Assembly: GCA_903865895.1 (NCBI GenBank)
Contig: CAIPLM010000231.1
Span: 1-56,106 of the forward strand
Direction: 5' to 3'
DNA from: an uncultured Rhodospirillales bacterium
Lineage (GTDB): Bacteria; Pseudomonadota; Alphaproteobacteria; Acetobacterales; Acetobacteraceae
Length of the DNA: 56,106 nt
Position 1 is the first letter of the stretch, and each line of letters starts with the position of its first letter. Position numbers and translations under genes: made by a program. A model generated the notes under the pieces. That model did no database searches. It was not told where the DNA came from and saw nothing but the letters and a program-made list of their open reading frames with translations. Shown here in pieces: positions 10,750-20,888 of the stretch.

Positions 10750-11166
10750 ATGCTTTCGCCAAAGCGCACTAAGTTTCGCAAGGCCCATAAGGGCCGCATC
10801 AAGGGTGCCTCCAAGGGCGGCACGGCGCTGAATTTCGGCGCCTACGGCCTTAAGGCACTGGAACCCGAGCGGATCACCGCGCGTCAGATCGAGAGCGCCC
10901 GTCGCGCGATCACCCGTGCAATGAAGCGCGCGGGCCGCGTGTGGATCCGCATCTTCCCGGATCTGCCGGTCTCGACGAAGCCTGCCGAAGTCCGCATGGG
11001 CTCGGGCAAGGGCTCGCCGGAATTCTGGGTGGCGCGCGTCGCTCCCGGGCGGATCATGTTCGAGATCGACGGCGTGGCGCCGGAACTCGCCAAGGAGGCG
11101 CTGACACTCGGTGCCGCTAAGCTGCCGATCAAGACGAAGTTCATCACCCGCATCGGAGACGCGTGA
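10750..11166 (+). CDS. rplP: 50S ribosomal protein L16
   Basis: Large-subunit protein near the A-site tRNA elbow, 138 residues. It begins [16 protein letters not shown] and contains [19 protein letters not shown]. Followed by rpmC after one base. Confidence 0.98.
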   Translation: MLSPKRTKFRKAHKGRIKGASKGGTALNFGAYGLKALEPERITARQIESARRAITRAMKRAGRVWIRIFPDLPVSTKPAEVRMGSGKGSPEFWVARVAPGRIMFEIDGVAPELAKEALTLGAAKLPIKTKFITRIGDA

Positions 11167-11167
11167 G

Positions 11168-11383
11168 ATGGCCAAGCAGATGAAGGCTACGGACGCCCGT
11201 CTGAAGACGGTGGACGAGCTGAAGACCAGCCTGCTCGACCTCCGGAAGGCGCAGTTCAATCTGCGCTTCCAGCGCGCCTCGGGCCAGAACGAAGGTCTGG
11301 CGCAGGTGAAGCAGGTTCGGCGCGATATCGCGCGCGTGAAAACCATCCTGGCGGAGAAAGCTAGCTCCGCCTCGAAGTCCTGA
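11168..11383 (+). CDS. rpmC: 50S ribosomal protein L29
   Basis: Small helical protein at the tunnel exit, 71 residues. The ATG at 11168 overlaps the end of the GAGATG after the rplP stop. It gives [18 protein letters not shown] and contains the family motif [12 protein letters not shown]. It ends [10 protein letters not shown] and is followed by GAAAGGAG and rpsQ. Confidence 0.96.
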   Translation: MAKQMKATDARLKTVDELKTSLLDLRKAQFNLRFQRASGQNEGLAQVKQVRRDIARVKTILAEKASSASKS

Positions 11384-11396
11384 AAGGAGTAGGGCG

Positions 11397-11699
11397 ATGC
11401 CGAGGCGCGTCCTGACAGGGCGGGTGACCAGCGACAAGATGGATAAGACCGTTACGGTGCTTGTCAATCGTCGTGTGATGCATCCGCTGTATAAGAAGTT
11501 CATCCGGCGCTCGAAGAAGTACGCCGCGCATGACGATGCCAACGCGTGCGAGATTGGTGACGTGGTGCGGATCGAGGAATGTCGGCCGATCTCCAAGCGT
11601 AAGACGTGGATGGTGGTCGAGCGCAACGGCGCTGCCGTTGCTGACGCCGGCGCATCCGCCGCGCAGCCGACGGTCGCTCACGCGACCGCGGCGGGCTGA
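11397..11699 (+). CDS. rpsQ: 30S ribosomal protein S17
   Basis: OB-fold rRNA-binding protein, 100 residues. It begins [18 protein letters not shown] and has the [13 protein letters not shown] and [12 protein letters not shown] motifs. An Ala-rich C-terminal tail of about 20 residues (ending AHATAAG) extends past the usual end. A good AAAGGAG lies upstream. Confidence 0.97.
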   Translation: MPRRVLTGRVTSDKMDKTVTVLVNRRVMHPLYKKFIRRSKKYAAHDDANACEIGDVVRIEECRPISKRKTWMVVERNGAAVADAGASAAQPTVAHATAAG

Positions 11700-11709
11700 G
11701 GAGGGATAG

Positions 11710-12078
11710 ATGATTTCAGTCGAGACCAACCTGGACGTTGCCGATAATTCGGGTGCGCGTCGGGTGCAGTGCATCAAGGTGCTGGGCGGTTCCAAGCGTA
11801 AGACTGCCTCGGTCGGCGATGTCATCGTGGTGGCGATCCAGGACGCCATTCCGCGGGGCAAGGTGAAGAAGGGCGACGTGCACCAGGCGGTGATCGTCCG
11901 CACGTCCTTCCCCGTTCGCCGCCCCGATGGCAGTGCGATCCGGTTCGACCGCAACGCGGCCGTGCTGATCAACAAGTCGCAGGAGCCGATCGGCACCCGT
12001 ATTTTCGGGCCGGTTGTGCGTGAACTTCGTGCCAAGAAGTTCATGAAGATCATCTCGCTGGCGCCGGAGGTGCTGTAA
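11710..12078 (+). CDS. rplN: 50S ribosomal protein L14
   Basis: Subunit-interface protein, 122 residues, the universal length. It begins [18 protein letters not shown] and contains [15 protein letters not shown] and the conserved [10 protein letters not shown]. Its TAA stop shares one base with the rplX start (TAATG). Confidence 0.98.
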   Translation: MISVETNLDVADNSGARRVQCIKVLGGSKRKTASVGDVIVVAIQDAIPRGKVKKGDVHQAVIVRTSFPVRRPDGSAIRFDRNAAVLINKSQEPIGTRIFGPVVRELRAKKFMKIISLAPEVL

Positions 12079-12398
12079 TGGCTGCGCGCATTCGCAAGGG
12101 CGACAACGTCCTGGTCATCAGCGGCGCCGATCGCGGCAAGCGCGGTGAGGTTCTCCGGGTGATCCCGTCCGACAACCGTGCGGTGGTGCAGGGCGTCAAT
12201 ATCGCTCAGAAGCACACCAAGCCGGGCGGTATGGGCCAGCCTGGCGGCATCGTTTCCGTTGAGGCGACCATCCATTTGTCCAACCTGAAGCTCGTTGACC
12301 CGAAATCGGATCAGCCGACCAAGGTCGGGTTCCGGATTCTGGAAGACGGCCGCAAGGTCCGCGTTGCCAAGGCCAACGGCAACGTGATCGAGAGCTGA
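12078..12398 (+). CDS. rplX: 50S ribosomal protein L24
   Basis: Assembly-initiator protein with a KOW motif ([19 protein letters not shown], about residues 7-25). It has 106 residues. The start overlaps the rplN stop by one base. Followed after 10 bp by the GTG start of rplE. Confidence 0.97.
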   Translation: MAARIRKGDNVLVISGADRGKRGEVLRVIPSDNRAVVQGVNIAQKHTKPGGMGQPGGIVSVEATIHLSNLKLVDPKSDQPTKVGFRILEDGRKVRVAKANGNVIES

Positions 12399-12408
12399 GG
12401 AGACCAAG

Positions 12409-13119
12409 GTGAGCGACAGCAAATCCAAGGGCGGCAAGCCCGGCGCGAAGGCCGGCGGCAAGTCCGCAGCCCCGCGCGGCGCCGGTGGCCCGCCCGCGAA
12501 GATCGTCAAGGGCGCTGGCAGGAGCGAGACCCTCGCGACCGCCGCGGCCGGTGCGGCTAAGGCAGCGCCGGATAGCACGGCGCGTCTTCAGGTGCACTAT
12601 GCCGAGGTGGTGCGTGCCGCGATGCAGAAGGAGTTCGGTTACACGAATCCGATGCAGGTGCCCCGCCTCGAGAAGATCGTGATCAATATGGGCGTTGGTG
12701 AAGCCACCGGCGACCAAAAGAAGCTTGATAGCGCGGTTGGCGAGCTCGCCCTCATCAGCGGTCAGAAGCCGGTGAAGACGGTGGCGAAGAAGGCAATCGC
12801 CGGGTTCAAGATCCGCAAGGGTCTGCCGATCGGCTGCAAGGTCACGCTCCGTAAGGCGCGCATGTATGAGTTCCTGGATCGCCTGGTGACGATCGCGCTG
12901 CCACGCGTGCGTGACTTCCGCGGCGTTCCCGGCGGCAAGGGCTTCGACGGCCGTGGCAACTTCGCCATGGGCCTGAAGGAGCAGATCATCTTCCCGGAAA
13001 TTGTCTACGACCGCGTGGACTCGATCCGGGGTATGGACATCGTGTTCGTCACCACGGCGAAGACGGATGCCGAGGCGAAGGCCCTGTTGAAGCAGTTCTA
13101 TATCCCCTTCCAGGGCTGA
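12409..13119 (+). CDS. rplE: 50S ribosomal protein L5 with long N-terminal extension
   Basis: 5S rRNA-binding protein of the central protuberance. At 236 residues it is about 55 longer than E. coli L5 (179). The extra N-terminal segment is low-complexity Lys/Gly/Ala/Pro/Ser ([19 protein letters not shown]...), and the family core begins around [19 protein letters not shown]. The start is GTG at 12409 with GAGGAGA five bases upstream, so the extension is probably translated; no start codon with a better ribosome-binding site is evident near residue 55. The core is intact ([44 protein letters not shown]). Confidence 0.96.
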   Translation: MSDSKSKGGKPGAKAGGKSAAPRGAGGPPAKIVKGAGRSETLATAAAGAAKAAPDSTARLQVHYAEVVRAAMQKEFGYTNPMQVPRLEKIVINMGVGEATGDQKKLDSAVGELALISGQKPVKTVAKKAIAGFKIRKGLPIGCKVTLRKARMYEFLDRLVTIALPRVRDFRGVPGGKGFDGRGNFAMGLKEQIIFPEIVYDRVDSIRGMDIVFVTTAKTDAEAKALLKQFYIPFQG

Positions 13120-13211
13120 GACGGCTTCAGCGAGTGAATTATCGCGCTTTCGGGCGCAACTGATTTGGAAAACCGCCGGCGGTGCCGGCAGGTTCCGGAG
13201 GACAAGACAGG

Positions 13212-13517
13212 ATGGCCAAGACCTCTCAGGTCAACCGCAACGTGAAGCGGGAACATATGGCGGCGCGCGACAAGGGCAAGCGGGCGGCGCTGAAGGCGAT
13301 CGTCATGGATCGCTCGCTTCCGGTCGAGGATCGCTTCAACGCGACGATCAAGCTGGCCGAGCTGCCGCGCAACGGCGCCAAGGTGCGGGTGCGTCTGCGC
13401 TGCGAGCTGACCGGGCGCGCACGCGGCAACTATCGTAAGTTCAAGCTGTGCCGTATCGCACTGCGTGACCTGGCCAGTTCGGGGCAGATCCCGGGCATGG
13501 TCAAGGCCAGCTGGTAA
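13212..13517 (+). CDS. rpsN: 30S ribosomal protein S14 (zinc-independent form)
   Basis: Small-subunit head protein, 101 residues, the long form without the CxxC zinc pair. The ATG at 13212 gives [14 protein letters not shown] and has CCGGAGGACAAG upstream; an in-frame ATG 30 bp earlier is rejected. The 92-bp gap after rplE is one of the longer gaps inside the spc block and contains GC-rich short dyads. Confidence 0.97.
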   Translation: MAKTSQVNRNVKREHMAARDKGKRAALKAIVMDRSLPVEDRFNATIKLAELPRNGAKVRVRLRCELTGRARGNYRKFKLCRIALRDLASSGQIPGMVKASW

Positions 13518-13529
13518 AGGGATCCCGGC

Positions 13530-13928
13530 ATGTCGATGTCCGATCCGCTGGGTGATATGCTCACCCGCATCCGCAATGCGCAGCGTGCGCGCCACAGCTC
13601 TTGCGTGGCCCCCGCTTCCGCCTTGCGTGCCAACGTGCTCGATGCCCTCAAGCGCGAGGGCTATATTCGCGGTTTTGCCGCTGAGGAACTCCGCCCCGGC
13701 GTTGCGCAGCTGCGAATTGAGCTGAAATACAATGAAGGCGAGCCGGTGATCAAAGAGATCACCCGCATCTCCAAGCCTGGCCGTCGCGTTTACTCCAAGA
13801 TCAAGGAGCTGCCGCGGGTTTATGCCGGGCTCGGCGTGTCCATCCTGTCCACCCCCCGCGGGGTGCTGAGCGATGCCGAGGCGCGCGCTGCCAATGTTGG
13901 CGGCGAAGTCCTCTGTCGCGTGTTCTGA
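13530..13928 (+). CDS. rpsH: 30S ribosomal protein S8
   Basis: Central-domain 16S rRNA binder, 132 residues. It begins [18 protein letters not shown] and ends with the conserved [29 protein letters not shown] region. In E. coli S8 represses the spc operon; no matching S8 site could be confirmed here. rplF starts 13 bp on. Confidence 0.98.
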   Translation: MSMSDPLGDMLTRIRNAQRARHSSCVAPASALRANVLDALKREGYIRGFAAEELRPGVAQLRIELKYNEGEPVIKEITRISKPGRRVYSKIKELPRVYAGLGVSILSTPRGVLSDAEARAANVGGEVLCRVF

Positions 13929-13941
13929 GGAGCAGCCAGCA

Positions 13942-14475
13942 ATGTCTCGCGTAGGCAAGTATCCCGTGGAAATCCCGGCTGGCGTGCAGGTTGCGCTGGC
14001 TGGAGAAATCATCACGGTCAAAGGCAAGCTCGGCGAATTGTCGTTGGCGTTGACCGACAAGGTCGACACCACGATCGACGGCAACAAGGTGGTGGTCGCC
14101 CCCCGTGGTGGGTCCGCTCCGGCGCGCATGATGTGGGGAACCACGCGTGCGCTGGTGGCCAGCATGATCAAAGGGGTTTCCACCGGCTATACCAAGTCGA
14201 TGGAGATCACCGGCACCGGTTATCGCGCCGCCGTCAACGGCGACACGTTGGTGCTCAATCTCGGTTTCTCGCATGATGTGAATTACAAGATTCCTGCGGG
14301 GATCAAGATCAGCTGCGAAAAGCCGACGGCGATTAAGGTCGAGGGCGTGGATAAGCGCCTGGTTGGGCAGGTTTGCGCCGAGATCCGCACCTGGCGTCCG
14401 CCTGAGCCGTATAAGGGCAAGGGCGTGAAGTTCGACGGTGAGCAGATCCTCCGCAAGGAAGGTAAAAAGAAGTGA
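13942..14475 (+). CDS. rplF: 50S ribosomal protein L6
   Basis: Large-subunit protein near the factor-binding region, 177 residues. The ATG at 13942 follows TGAGGAGCAGCC and gives [15 protein letters not shown]; the longer in-frame version would run into rpsH. The C-terminal signature [13 protein letters not shown] is intact. The stop overlaps the GTG start of rplR (GTGA). Confidence 0.98.
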   Translation: MSRVGKYPVEIPAGVQVALAGEIITVKGKLGELSLALTDKVDTTIDGNKVVVAPRGGSAPARMMWGTTRALVASMIKGVSTGYTKSMEITGTGYRAAVNGDTLVLNLGFSHDVNYKIPAGIKISCEKPTAIKVEGVDKRLVGQVCAEIRTWRPPEPYKGKGVKFDGEQILRKEGKKK

Positions 14476-14834
14476 GCGACAGCAAGGAATTGCAGCAGCG
14501 CCGGCGCGACCGGCTGCGCTATCAGCTCCGCCGCAAGGCTGGTGGGCGTGCGCGCCTCTCGGTCTTCCGGTCGAGCAAGCACATCTATGCGCAGGTCATC
14601 GACGACGCGCAGGGTCGCACCGTGGCGGCGGCTTCGAGCCTCGATCGGACGCTCCGCGAGGCGCTGAAGACCGGCGCGGACAAGGACGCCGCGACGGCCG
14701 TGGGCAAGCTGGTGGCCGAGCGCGCACTCGCTGCCGGTGTCACCGAGGTGGTGTTCGACCGCGGCGCATATCTTTATCACGGTCGCGTCAAAGCGCTGGC
14801 CGATGCCGCCCGTGAGGGCGGTCTGGCGTTCTAG
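14472..14834 (+). CDS. rplR: 50S ribosomal protein L18
   Basis: 5S rRNA-binding protein, 120 residues. The start is GTG at 14472, overlapping the rplF stop by 4 bp, which implies translational coupling. It contains [18 protein letters not shown] and the typical C-terminal [23 protein letters not shown]. Confidence 0.97.
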   Translation: MSDSKELQQRRRDRLRYQLRRKAGGRARLSVFRSSKHIYAQVIDDAQGRTVAAASSLDRTLREALKTGADKDAATAVGKLVAERALAAGVTEVVFDRGAYLYHGRVKALADAAREGGLAF

Positions 14835-14845
14835 GAAAAATCAGC

Positions 14846-15445
14846 ATGGCACGTGAACCGAGAGAAGGTGGTAGCGGTGGCCGCGGTGGTCGCGATCGCG
14901 ACCGTGGCGGTCAGGACCGGGATGCCGGCGATGATCTGATCGACAAGCTGGTCACGATCAACCGCGTCGCGAAAGTGGTGAAGGGCGGCCGTCGTTTCGC
15001 CTTTGCTGCGCTCGTCGTGGTGGGTGATCAGAAGGGCCGCGTTGGATACGGCGCCGGCAAGGCGCGCGAAGTGCCCGAGGCGATCCGCAAGGCAACCGAC
15101 CGCGCGAAGCGCACGATGATCCGCGTTCCCATGAAAGAAGGCCGCACGCTCCACCATGACGTGACCGGCAATTTCGGGGCCGGCTCTGTGGTGCTGCGTA
15201 GCGCTGCGGCCGGCACCGGCATCATCGCCGGCGGCCCGATGCGCGCGGTGTTCGAGACGCTGGGGATTGGCGACGTGGTGGCCAAGTCGCTCGGTAGCCG
15301 CAACCCGCATAACATGGTCAAGGCGACGTTCGACGCTCTTCAGCGTTGCGCCAGCCCCCGTTCCGTCGCGGCGCGCCGCGGCAAGAAGGTGTCCGATCTG
15401 CTGGGCAAGCGCGAAGCCCCGGCGCAGGAGGCGGCTGATGCCTGA
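14846..15445 (+). CDS. rpsE: 30S ribosomal protein S5
   Basis: Fidelity protein at the mRNA entry site, 199 residues. A Gly/Arg/Asp-rich N-terminal arm ([20 protein letters not shown]...) of about 30 residues precedes the core [19 protein letters not shown]. Charged arms here are usual in alphaproteobacteria, but this one is notably RGG-like. The tail also ends Ala-rich. The stop overlaps rpmD by 8 bp. Confidence 0.98.
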   Translation: MAREPREGGSGGRGGRDRDRGGQDRDAGDDLIDKLVTINRVAKVVKGGRRFAFAALVVVGDQKGRVGYGAGKAREVPEAIRKATDRAKRTMIRVPMKEGRTLHHDVTGNFGAGSVVLRSAAAGTGIIAGGPMRAVFETLGIGDVVAKSLGSRNPHNMVKATFDALQRCASPRSVAARRGKKVSDLLGKREAPAQEAADA

Positions 15446-15629
15446 CGGTAAGAAGGTCCGGGTGATCCAGACCAGCTCCAGCCATGGGCGCAAGCCCGGG
15501 CAGAAGGAGACGCTCATCGGTCTTGGCCTCGCCAAGATCGGTGCGCGGCGGGAACTCGAGGATACGCCGTCGGTGCGGGGCATGATCCGCAAGGTGGCGC
15601 ACCTCATTAAGGTTGAGGAGCTGTCCTGA
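15438..15629 (+). CDS. rpmD: 50S ribosomal protein L30
   Basis: Small large-subunit protein, 63 residues. The ATG at 15438 lies inside the end of rpsE (8-bp overlap) and gives [18 protein letters not shown]. It contains the family pattern [22 protein letters not shown] longer in-frame version would read through rpsE and is rejected. Confidence 0.96.
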   Translation: MPDGKKVRVIQTSSSHGRKPGQKETLIGLGLAKIGARRELEDTPSVRGMIRKVAHLIKVEELS

Positions 15630-15656
15630 CGCGAGTCTGGACGGAAGGGAACAGCG

Positions 15657-16139
15657 ATGAAGCTCAATGAATTGCGGGATAATCCCGGGTCGCGATTGAA
15701 GTCCAAGCGCCTCGGCCGCGGTATCGGCTCCGGCAAGGGCAAGACGTCGGGCAAGGGCGTGAAGGGTCAGAAGGCGCGCGAGGGCGTGGCGCTCAATGGG
15801 TTCGAGGGCGGTCAGCTCCCGATCTATCGGCGTCTCCCGAAGCGTGGCTTCAAGAACATCTTCCGCGTGACTTATGCGCCGGTGAACCTCAGCGCGCTCG
15901 CCAAGGCGATCGAGTCGGAGAAGATCGATGCCGGGCAACCGATCGACGAGGCGGTTCTTCGCACTGCTGGCTTGGTGCGTGGCGGCAAGGTGTCGGGCGT
16001 GCGTCTGCTCGCTTCGGGCGCTGTGTCGCAGGCGCTGACCATCACGGTGTCGGGCGCGTCGGCGGCTGCGGTGGCGGCCATCGAGGCGGCTGGTGGCAAG
16101 GTTACGACGACGGTCGTCAAGCCTGGCGCCGAAGCTTAG
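15657..16139 (+). CDS. rplO: 50S ribosomal protein L15
   Basis: Late-assembly large-subunit protein, 160 residues. It begins [18 protein letters not shown], with the Gly/Lys-rich RNA-binding segment ([15 protein letters not shown]), [18 protein letters not shown] and the C-terminal L15 fold. A 119-bp gap containing a nested hairpin separates it from secY. Confidence 0.98.
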   Translation: MKLNELRDNPGSRLKSKRLGRGIGSGKGKTSGKGVKGQKAREGVALNGFEGGQLPIYRRLPKRGFKNIFRVTYAPVNLSALAKAIESEKIDAGQPIDEAVLRTAGLVRGGKVSGVRLLASGAVSQALTITVSGASAAAVAAIEAAGGKVTTTVVKPGAEA

Positions 16140-16190
16140 TGAGGCACGGCCCGCTTTCGCCGTTGGCGGCAGCGCGGTAATAAGACGGAC

Positions 16191-16237
16191 GCGGCGCCTA
16201 CGGGAACCCGATCTCGGGTCAACCCGGTCGGCGCCGC
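16191..16237 (+). promoter_or_regulatory. Nested stem-loop in the secY leader
   Basis: GCGGCGCC (16191-16198) pairs with GGCGCCGC (16230-16237). Within it CGGG pairs with CCCG, and ACCCG pairs with CGGGT around ATCT. There is no T-tract after the stem. It ends about 20 bases before the secY start, just ahead of the ribosome-binding site GATGAGG. It could act as an attenuator, processing site or translational control element. Confidence 0.5.
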
Positions 16238-16258
16238 TTCCATGATGAGGATAGCAGT

Positions 16259-17602
16259 ATGGCGTCGGCGGCCGAACAACTTGCGTCCAACATGAGTCTT
16301 GGCGTCTTCTCGAAGGCGACGGAGCTCAAGAAGCGGATCTGGTTCACTCTCGGGGCCCTCCTGGTCTACCGGCTGGGAACCTATATCCCGGTGCCTGGTG
16401 TGGACGCATCGGTGATGGGCGAGATGCTGCAGCAACATGGCGGCGGCATCCTCGGTATGTTCGACATGTTTTCGGGCGGCGCGCTCGGGCGTATGACCGT
16501 CTTCGCGCTGAATATCATGCCCTATATCAGCGCCTCAATCATCATCCAGCTGATGTCCAGCGCCGTACCGGCGCTGGAGACGTTGAAGAAGGAAGGCGAG
16601 GGCGGACGCAAGAAGCTCAACCAATACACACGGTACCTCACCGTGCTGATCGCGATGTTCCAATCCTATGGGATCGCCATCGGGCTCGAGGGGATGCGCG
16701 GTGCGTTCGGCGCGGCGGTGATCGATCCCGGCGCATTCTTCCGCATCTCCTGCGTTGTCTCGCTGGTGGGCGGCACGATGTTCATCATGTGGCTGGGTGA
16801 GCAGATCACGGCGCGCGGCATCGGCAACGGAACGAGCCTTATTATCTTCTCCGGCATTGTCGCTAACGTGCCGCATGCACTGGCTTCTTTGTTGGAACTC
16901 GGTCGTACTGGAGCGCTGAGCCCGGTGTTCATCGTTGCGTTCCTGGTGATCGCGGTCGCGGTGGTGGCCTTCATCGTGTTCGTCGAGCGCGCCCAGCGCC
17001 GGATCGTGGTGCAGTATCCCAAGCGTCAGGTGGGGCAGCGGATGTTCGGCGGGGACTCGACCCATATGCCGCTGAAGCTCAACACCTCGGGCGTGATCCC
17101 GCCGATTTTCGCCAGTTCGATCTTGCTGATCCCCGCGACCATCTCCGGCTTCTCCGGGGGAGCGGATGGCGGGATTCTCGTGATGATCGGCAATGCCCTT
17201 GCTCATGGCCAGCCGCTCTACATGTTCACCTACGCGGCGATGATCATCTTTTTCAGCTACTTCTATACCGCCGTTGTGTTCAATCCGGACGAGACGGCGG
17301 AGAATTTGAAGAAGTATGGCGGCTTCATTCCAGGTATCCGGCCGGGGAATGCGACGTCGTCCTATTTCGACACGGTGCTGACGCGGCTGACGACGATAGG
17401 CGCGCTGTATCTTTGCGTCGTTTGCCTGTTGCCGGAGATTTTGATCAACAATTATGGCGTGCCGTTTTACTTCGGCGGCACTAGCCTCATGATCATCGTC
17501 TCGGTGACGATGGACACCATCACTCAGGTGCAGTCGCATCTTTTGGCCCATCAGTATGAGGGTCTCATCAAGAAGGCCCGGGTCAAAGGCCGCGGCCGCT
17601 AA
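16259..17602 (+). CDS. secY: Protein translocase subunit SecY
   Basis: Channel subunit of the Sec translocon, 447 residues with ten predicted membrane segments. It begins [17 protein letters not shown]. The first membrane segment contains [19 protein letters not shown], followed by the plug region with [22 protein letters not shown]. Cytoplasmic loop motifs include [12 protein letters not shown]. The C-terminus is Lys/Arg-rich ([10 protein letters not shown]). It is separated from rplO by a leader with a strong hairpin, and adk follows after 10 bp. Confidence 0.98.
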   Translation: MASAAEQLASNMSLGVFSKATELKKRIWFTLGALLVYRLGTYIPVPGVDASVMGEMLQQHGGGILGMFDMFSGGALGRMTVFALNIMPYISASIIIQLMSSAVPALETLKKEGEGGRKKLNQYTRYLTVLIAMFQSYGIAIGLEGMRGAFGAAVIDPGAFFRISCVVSLVGGTMFIMWLGEQITARGIGNGTSLIIFSGIVANVPHALASLLELGRTGALSPVFIVAFLVIAVAVVAFIVFVERAQRRIVVQYPKRQVGQRMFGGDSTHMPLKLNTSGVIPPIFASSILLIPATISGFSGGADGGILVMIGNALAHGQPLYMFTYAAMIIFFSYFYTAVVFNPDETAENLKKYGGFIPGIRPGNATSSYFDTVLTRLTTIGALYLCVVCLLPEILINNYGVPFYFGGTSLMIIVSVTMDTITQVQSHLLAHQYEGLIKKARVKGRGR

Positions 17603-17612
17603 GGAGGCGGAT

Positions 17613-18275
17613 ATGAAGCTCATCCTGCTTGGCCCCCCAGGGGCCGGGAAAGGCACGCAGGCCAAGCGCCTGCAGGATCGCTATGGCATCGTGCAAATCT
17701 CCACCGGGGATATGCTGCGCGCCGAAGTGGCGGCCGGCAGTGAGGTCGGGCGTGAGGCGAAGGCGGTGATGGAGGCGGGGCAGCTCGTGTCTGACGATAT
17801 CCTGATCCGCATGCTTGCGGCGCGGGTGGACCGGCCGGATTGCGCCAAGGGTTTCATCCTCGACGGTTTCCCGCGCACGGTGCCGCAGGCGGCCGCGCTG
17901 GATACGATGCTGGCGAGCCGCATGATGGAGCTGGATGCCGTCGTCGAGCTGAAGGTGGACGATGCCGCGCTGACTGATCGGATCGCTGGGCGCTATACCT
18001 GCGCCGCTTGCGGGGCTGGGTATCATGACAGCTTTCAGAAGCCGCGCGTTACGGGGGTGTGCGATACGTGTGGCGGCACCAGGTTCTCCCGGCGTGCGGA
18101 TGACAACCGGGAGACGGTAGGTGCGCGGCTGGCGGCCTATCACCAGCAGACGGCGCCGATCCTGCCGCACTACGCCGCTCAGGGGCGATTGCAGGCAGTG
18201 GATGGCATGGCCGACATCGATGACGTGACGGCCGCGCTGATCGCGCTGCTGGACGGTCTGGTCACCGGGCGTTGA
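17613..18275 (+). CDS. adk: Adenylate kinase (zinc-type LID)
   Basis: Interconverts AMP + ATP and 2 ADP in the cytoplasm. It has 220 residues. The ATG at 17613 follows AAGGAGGCGG and gives [16 protein letters not shown] (P-loop, residues 7-14). It has the NMP-binding STGDMLR and DGFPRT motifs. The LID carries two CxxC pairs (CAAC and CDTC), the zinc-binding form rather than the E. coli form. Its place after secY is common in bacteria. It is followed by about 200 bp with a promoter for rpsM. Confidence 0.98.
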   Translation: MKLILLGPPGAGKGTQAKRLQDRYGIVQISTGDMLRAEVAAGSEVGREAKAVMEAGQLVSDDILIRMLAARVDRPDCAKGFILDGFPRTVPQAAALDTMLASRMMELDAVVELKVDDAALTDRIAGRYTCAACGAGYHDSFQKPRVTGVCDTCGGTRFSRRADDNRETVGARLAAYHQQTAPILPHYAAQGRLQAVDGMADIDDVTAALIALLDGLVTGR

Positions 18276-18343
18276 ATCCCACGGCGGACCTTTACTTTTT
18301 CTGCATGGCTGCCCGGCAGCTCAATACCGGGGCCATGCGCGCG

Positions 18344-18371
18344 TTGACTCAAGAGGGTTCGCGGCTATAGT
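18344..18371 (+). promoter_or_regulatory. Sigma70 promoter of the alpha (rpsM-rplQ) operon
   Basis: TTGACT (18344-18349) and TATAGT (18366-18371) are separated by 16 bp, in the adk-rpsM gap. This is one of the best consensus matches in the window. It would allow rpsM-rpsK-rpoA-rplQ to be transcribed separately from the upstream cluster, with a leader of about 95 nt. Confidence 0.75.
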
Positions 18372-18474
18372 GCGCGCCCTCGGCGGTGCCCACTGGGTTC
18401 CGCCCAATAGGTTTTGTGTGCCTGCCGATTTACCTCTTTTCGGGGTGGTCCGGGCGTTTAAGGAGTGAATGGGC

Positions 18475-18852
18475 GTGGCGCGTATTGCCGGCGTGAACAT
18501 CCCGACCAACAAGCGGGTGAAGATTAGCCTCCGCTACATCTACGGCATCGGCCCGGCCAAGGCGCAGGAAATCTGCGGCAAGCTTGGCATTGCCGATGAC
18601 CGTCGCGTGAATCAGCTCTCGGATGACGAGGTGCTGAAGATCCGTGAAATCATCGACCGCGATTATCGCGTCGAAGGTGATCTGCGGCGTGAAGTTGCGA
18701 TGAACATCAAGCGTCTGATGGACCTTGGCTGCTATCGCGGTCTGCGTCATCGCCGTGGCCTTCCGGTGCGCGGCCAGCGGACGCACACCAACGCCCGTAC
18801 CCGCAAGGGCAAGGCAGTGGCCATCGCCGGCAAGAAGAAGGTGACGAAGTAA
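18475..18852 (+). CDS. rpsM: 30S ribosomal protein S13
   Basis: Head protein contacting P-site tRNA and bridging to L5, 125 residues. I choose GTG at 18475, giving [14 protein letters not shown] as in relatives, because the AAGGAG at 18460-18465 is 9 bases away. The in-frame ATG at 18469 is only 3 bases from it and would add two residues. C-terminal [23 protein letters not shown] is typical. No rpmJ (L36) is found nearby. Confidence 0.95.
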   Translation: MARIAGVNIPTNKRVKISLRYIYGIGPAKAQEICGKLGIADDRRVNQLSDDEVLKIREIIDRDYRVEGDLRREVAMNIKRLMDLGCYRGLRHRRGLPVRGQRTHTNARTRKGKAVAIAGKKKVTK

Positions 18853-18934
18853 GCCTCAGGGCTTTCTTCCGCCTCATTGGAACACAGTCGCGGCACCTTC
18901 CGCCGCGACGCATTGTTGGACAGGACCGAAATAC

Positions 18935-19330
18935 ATGGCGAAGCCTGCCGCCGCTGCGCGCACCCGTAAAAAGGAGCGCAAGAATATCACGTCCGGCGTG
19001 GCTCACGTGGCCGCGACCTTCAACAACACCATGGTGACCATCACCGACGCACAGGGCAATACGATTGCCTGGTCGTCGGCGGGCATGCAGGGCTTCAAGG
19101 GCAGCCGCAAGTCGACCCCCTATGCCGCCCAGGTGGCGGCCGAGGATGCCGGCAAGAAGGCTCGCGAGCATGGCATGGAGACGCTGGAGATTGAGGTCTC
19201 TGGCCCCGGGTCTGGCCGCGAGAGCGCGCTGCGCGCCCTCCAGGCGGTTGGGTTCTCCATCACCGCCATCCGTGACATGACCCCCGTGCCGCATAACGGC
19301 TGCCGGCCGCGCAAGCGGCGGCGGGTGTGA
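18935..19330 (+). CDS. rpsK: 30S ribosomal protein S11
   Basis: Platform protein near the mRNA exit, 131 residues. It begins [17 protein letters not shown]. It contains the conserved [19 protein letters not shown], the [18 protein letters not shown] segment and the C-terminal [18 protein letters not shown]. An 82-bp gap separates it from rpsM. Confidence 0.98.
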   Translation: MAKPAAAARTRKKERKNITSGVAHVAATFNNTMVTITDAQGNTIAWSSAGMQGFKGSRKSTPYAAQVAAEDAGKKAREHGMETLEIEVSGPGSGRESALRALQAVGFSITAIRDMTPVPHNGCRPRKRRRV

Positions 19331-19334
19331 TCCC

Positions 19335-20366
19335 ATGAGACTTTCCGCTGTCATGCAGAAGAACTGGCAGTCGCTCATCAAGCCCGAAAAGCTTGCTGTC
19401 GACCACGGTTCGGACCCTCAGCGCGTGGCCACCGTGATCGCCGAGCCGCTTGAGCGGGGTTTCGGCCTGACGTTGGGCAACGCGATCCGTCGTATCCTGC
19501 TGTCCTCGCTTCAGGGCGCAGCGGTGACCGCGGTGCAGATCGACGGCGTGCTGCACGAGTTCAGCAGCATCCCGGGCGTCCGCGAGGACGTGACCGATAT
19601 CGTGCTCAACATCAAGCAGCTGGCCCTTCGCATGCATGGCGACGGCCCGAAGCGTATGGTGCTGAACGCGGTGGGCCCTGGCGAAGTGAAGGCCGGACAG
19701 ATCACGACCGGCCACGACATCGACGTGATGAATCCGGATCTCGTGCTGTGCACCCTGGATGATGGGGTGAAACTCGGGATGGAGTTCACCGTCAATAACG
19801 GCAAGGGCTACGTCGCGGCCGCTGCCAACCGGCCGGAAGACGCGCCGATCGGGCTGATCCCGGTCGACTCGATCTACTCGCCGGTCCGCCGGGTCTCCTA
19901 CAAGATCGAGCAGACCCGCGTTGGCCAGGTGACGGACTACGACAAGCTCTTGCTGCAGGTGGAGACCAACGGCACGGTCTCGCCGGATGACGCGGTGGCG
20001 CTGGCGGCTCGCATCCTGCAGGACCAGCTCCAGCTGTTCATCAACTTCGATGAGCCGCAGCAGCTGCGCACCGAGGAACCCGAGGACGATCTGCCGTTCA
20101 ATCGCAACCTGCTGCGCAAGGTTGACGAGCTTGAGCTGTCGGTCCGCTCTGCGAACTGCCTGAAGAACGACAACATCGTCTATATCGGTGATCTCGTGCA
20201 GAAGTCCGAACAGGAAATGCTGCGCACGCCGAATTTCGGCCGCAAGTCGCTCAACGAAATCAAGGAAGTGCTTTCCTCGATGGGTCTTGCGCTGGGAATG
20301 TCCGTCACGGGCTGGCCGCCCGAGAATGTCGAAGACCTCGCCAAACGGCTCGAAGAGCCTTTCTGA
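19335..20366 (+). CDS. rpoA: DNA-directed RNA polymerase alpha subunit
   Basis: Assembly platform and promoter/activator contact subunit of RNA polymerase, 343 residues. The N-terminal domain has [17 protein letters not shown]. The C-terminal domain follows a short acidic linker (EEPEDDLP) and contains [15 protein letters not shown] and [17 protein letters not shown]. The ATG at 19335 has no clear ribosome-binding site. A second in-frame ATG at 19353 ([13 protein letters not shown]) fits many homologues equally well, so the start is uncertain by six residues. Confidence 0.98.
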   Translation: MRLSAVMQKNWQSLIKPEKLAVDHGSDPQRVATVIAEPLERGFGLTLGNAIRRILLSSLQGAAVTAVQIDGVLHEFSSIPGVREDVTDIVLNIKQLALRMHGDGPKRMVLNAVGPGEVKAGQITTGHDIDVMNPDLVLCTLDDGVKLGMEFTVNNGKGYVAAAANRPEDAPIGLIPVDSIYSPVRRVSYKIEQTRVGQVTDYDKLLLQVETNGTVSPDDAVALAARILQDQLQLFINFDEPQQLRTEEPEDDLPFNRNLLRKVDELELSVRSANCLKNDNIVYIGDLVQKSEQEMLRTPNFGRKSLNEIKEVLSSMGLALGMSVTGWPPENVEDLAKRLEEPF

Positions 20367-20385
20367 GTAGCCGGGAGAATTTAAG

Positions 20386-20811
20386 ATGCGTCACGGGGTT
20401 GCCGGCCGGAAGCTCGGCGTTACAGACACTCATCGCTTTGCCATGTTCCGCAATCTGGCACATGCGCTCATCAAGCACGAGCAGATCACCACCACGCTGC
20501 CGAAGGCGAAGGAGCTGCGGCCGGTCGCCGAGAAGCTCATCACGCTCGGCAAGCGCGGCGATCTGCATGCGCGCCGCCAGGCCTATGCCCAGCTGCGGGA
20601 CGACGTGATCGTCTCGAAGTTGTTCAGCACGATTGCCGAGCGCTACAAGGACCGGAAGGGCGGCTATACCCGCGTGCTGAAGGCCGGTATCCGCTACGGC
20701 GACGCCGCGGACATGGCGGTGATCGAGCTGGTTGATCGTGATCCCTCCGCCAAGGGCCAGGATAGTGGCCCGCGGCCGGAAGTGGTTGCCGAGGATAGCG
20801 AGAGCGAATAA
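20386..20811 (+). CDS. rplQ: 50S ribosomal protein L17
   Basis: Tunnel-exit protein, 141 residues. It begins [17 protein letters not shown], with [21 protein letters not shown] and [26 protein letters not shown]. An acidic tail ([16 protein letters not shown]) extends past the core. It is the last gene of the alpha operon, followed by a perfect terminator. Confidence 0.98.
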   Translation: MRHGVAGRKLGVTDTHRFAMFRNLAHALIKHEQITTTLPKAKELRPVAEKLITLGKRGDLHARRQAYAQLRDDVIVSKLFSTIAERYKDRKGGYTRVLKAGIRYGDAADMAVIELVDRDPSAKGQDSGPRPEVVAEDSESE

Positions 20812-20831
20812 GCCGCTGTTTCAGACCACCT

Positions 20832-20867
20832 AAAAAGGGCGCCTCCGGTACCGGAGGCGCCCTTTTT
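20832..20867. terminator. Bidirectional intrinsic terminator between rplQ and the glycine-rich gene
   Basis: A perfect 36-bp palindrome: five A, a GGGCGCCTCCGG arm, TA at the centre, its complement, then five T followed by GTTT. It has U-tracts in both directions, so it can end the ribosomal transcript on the plus strand and the convergent gene on the minus strand. Confidence 0.95.
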
Positions 20868-20888
20868 GTTTGCGGGCGGGTTCGCTTT

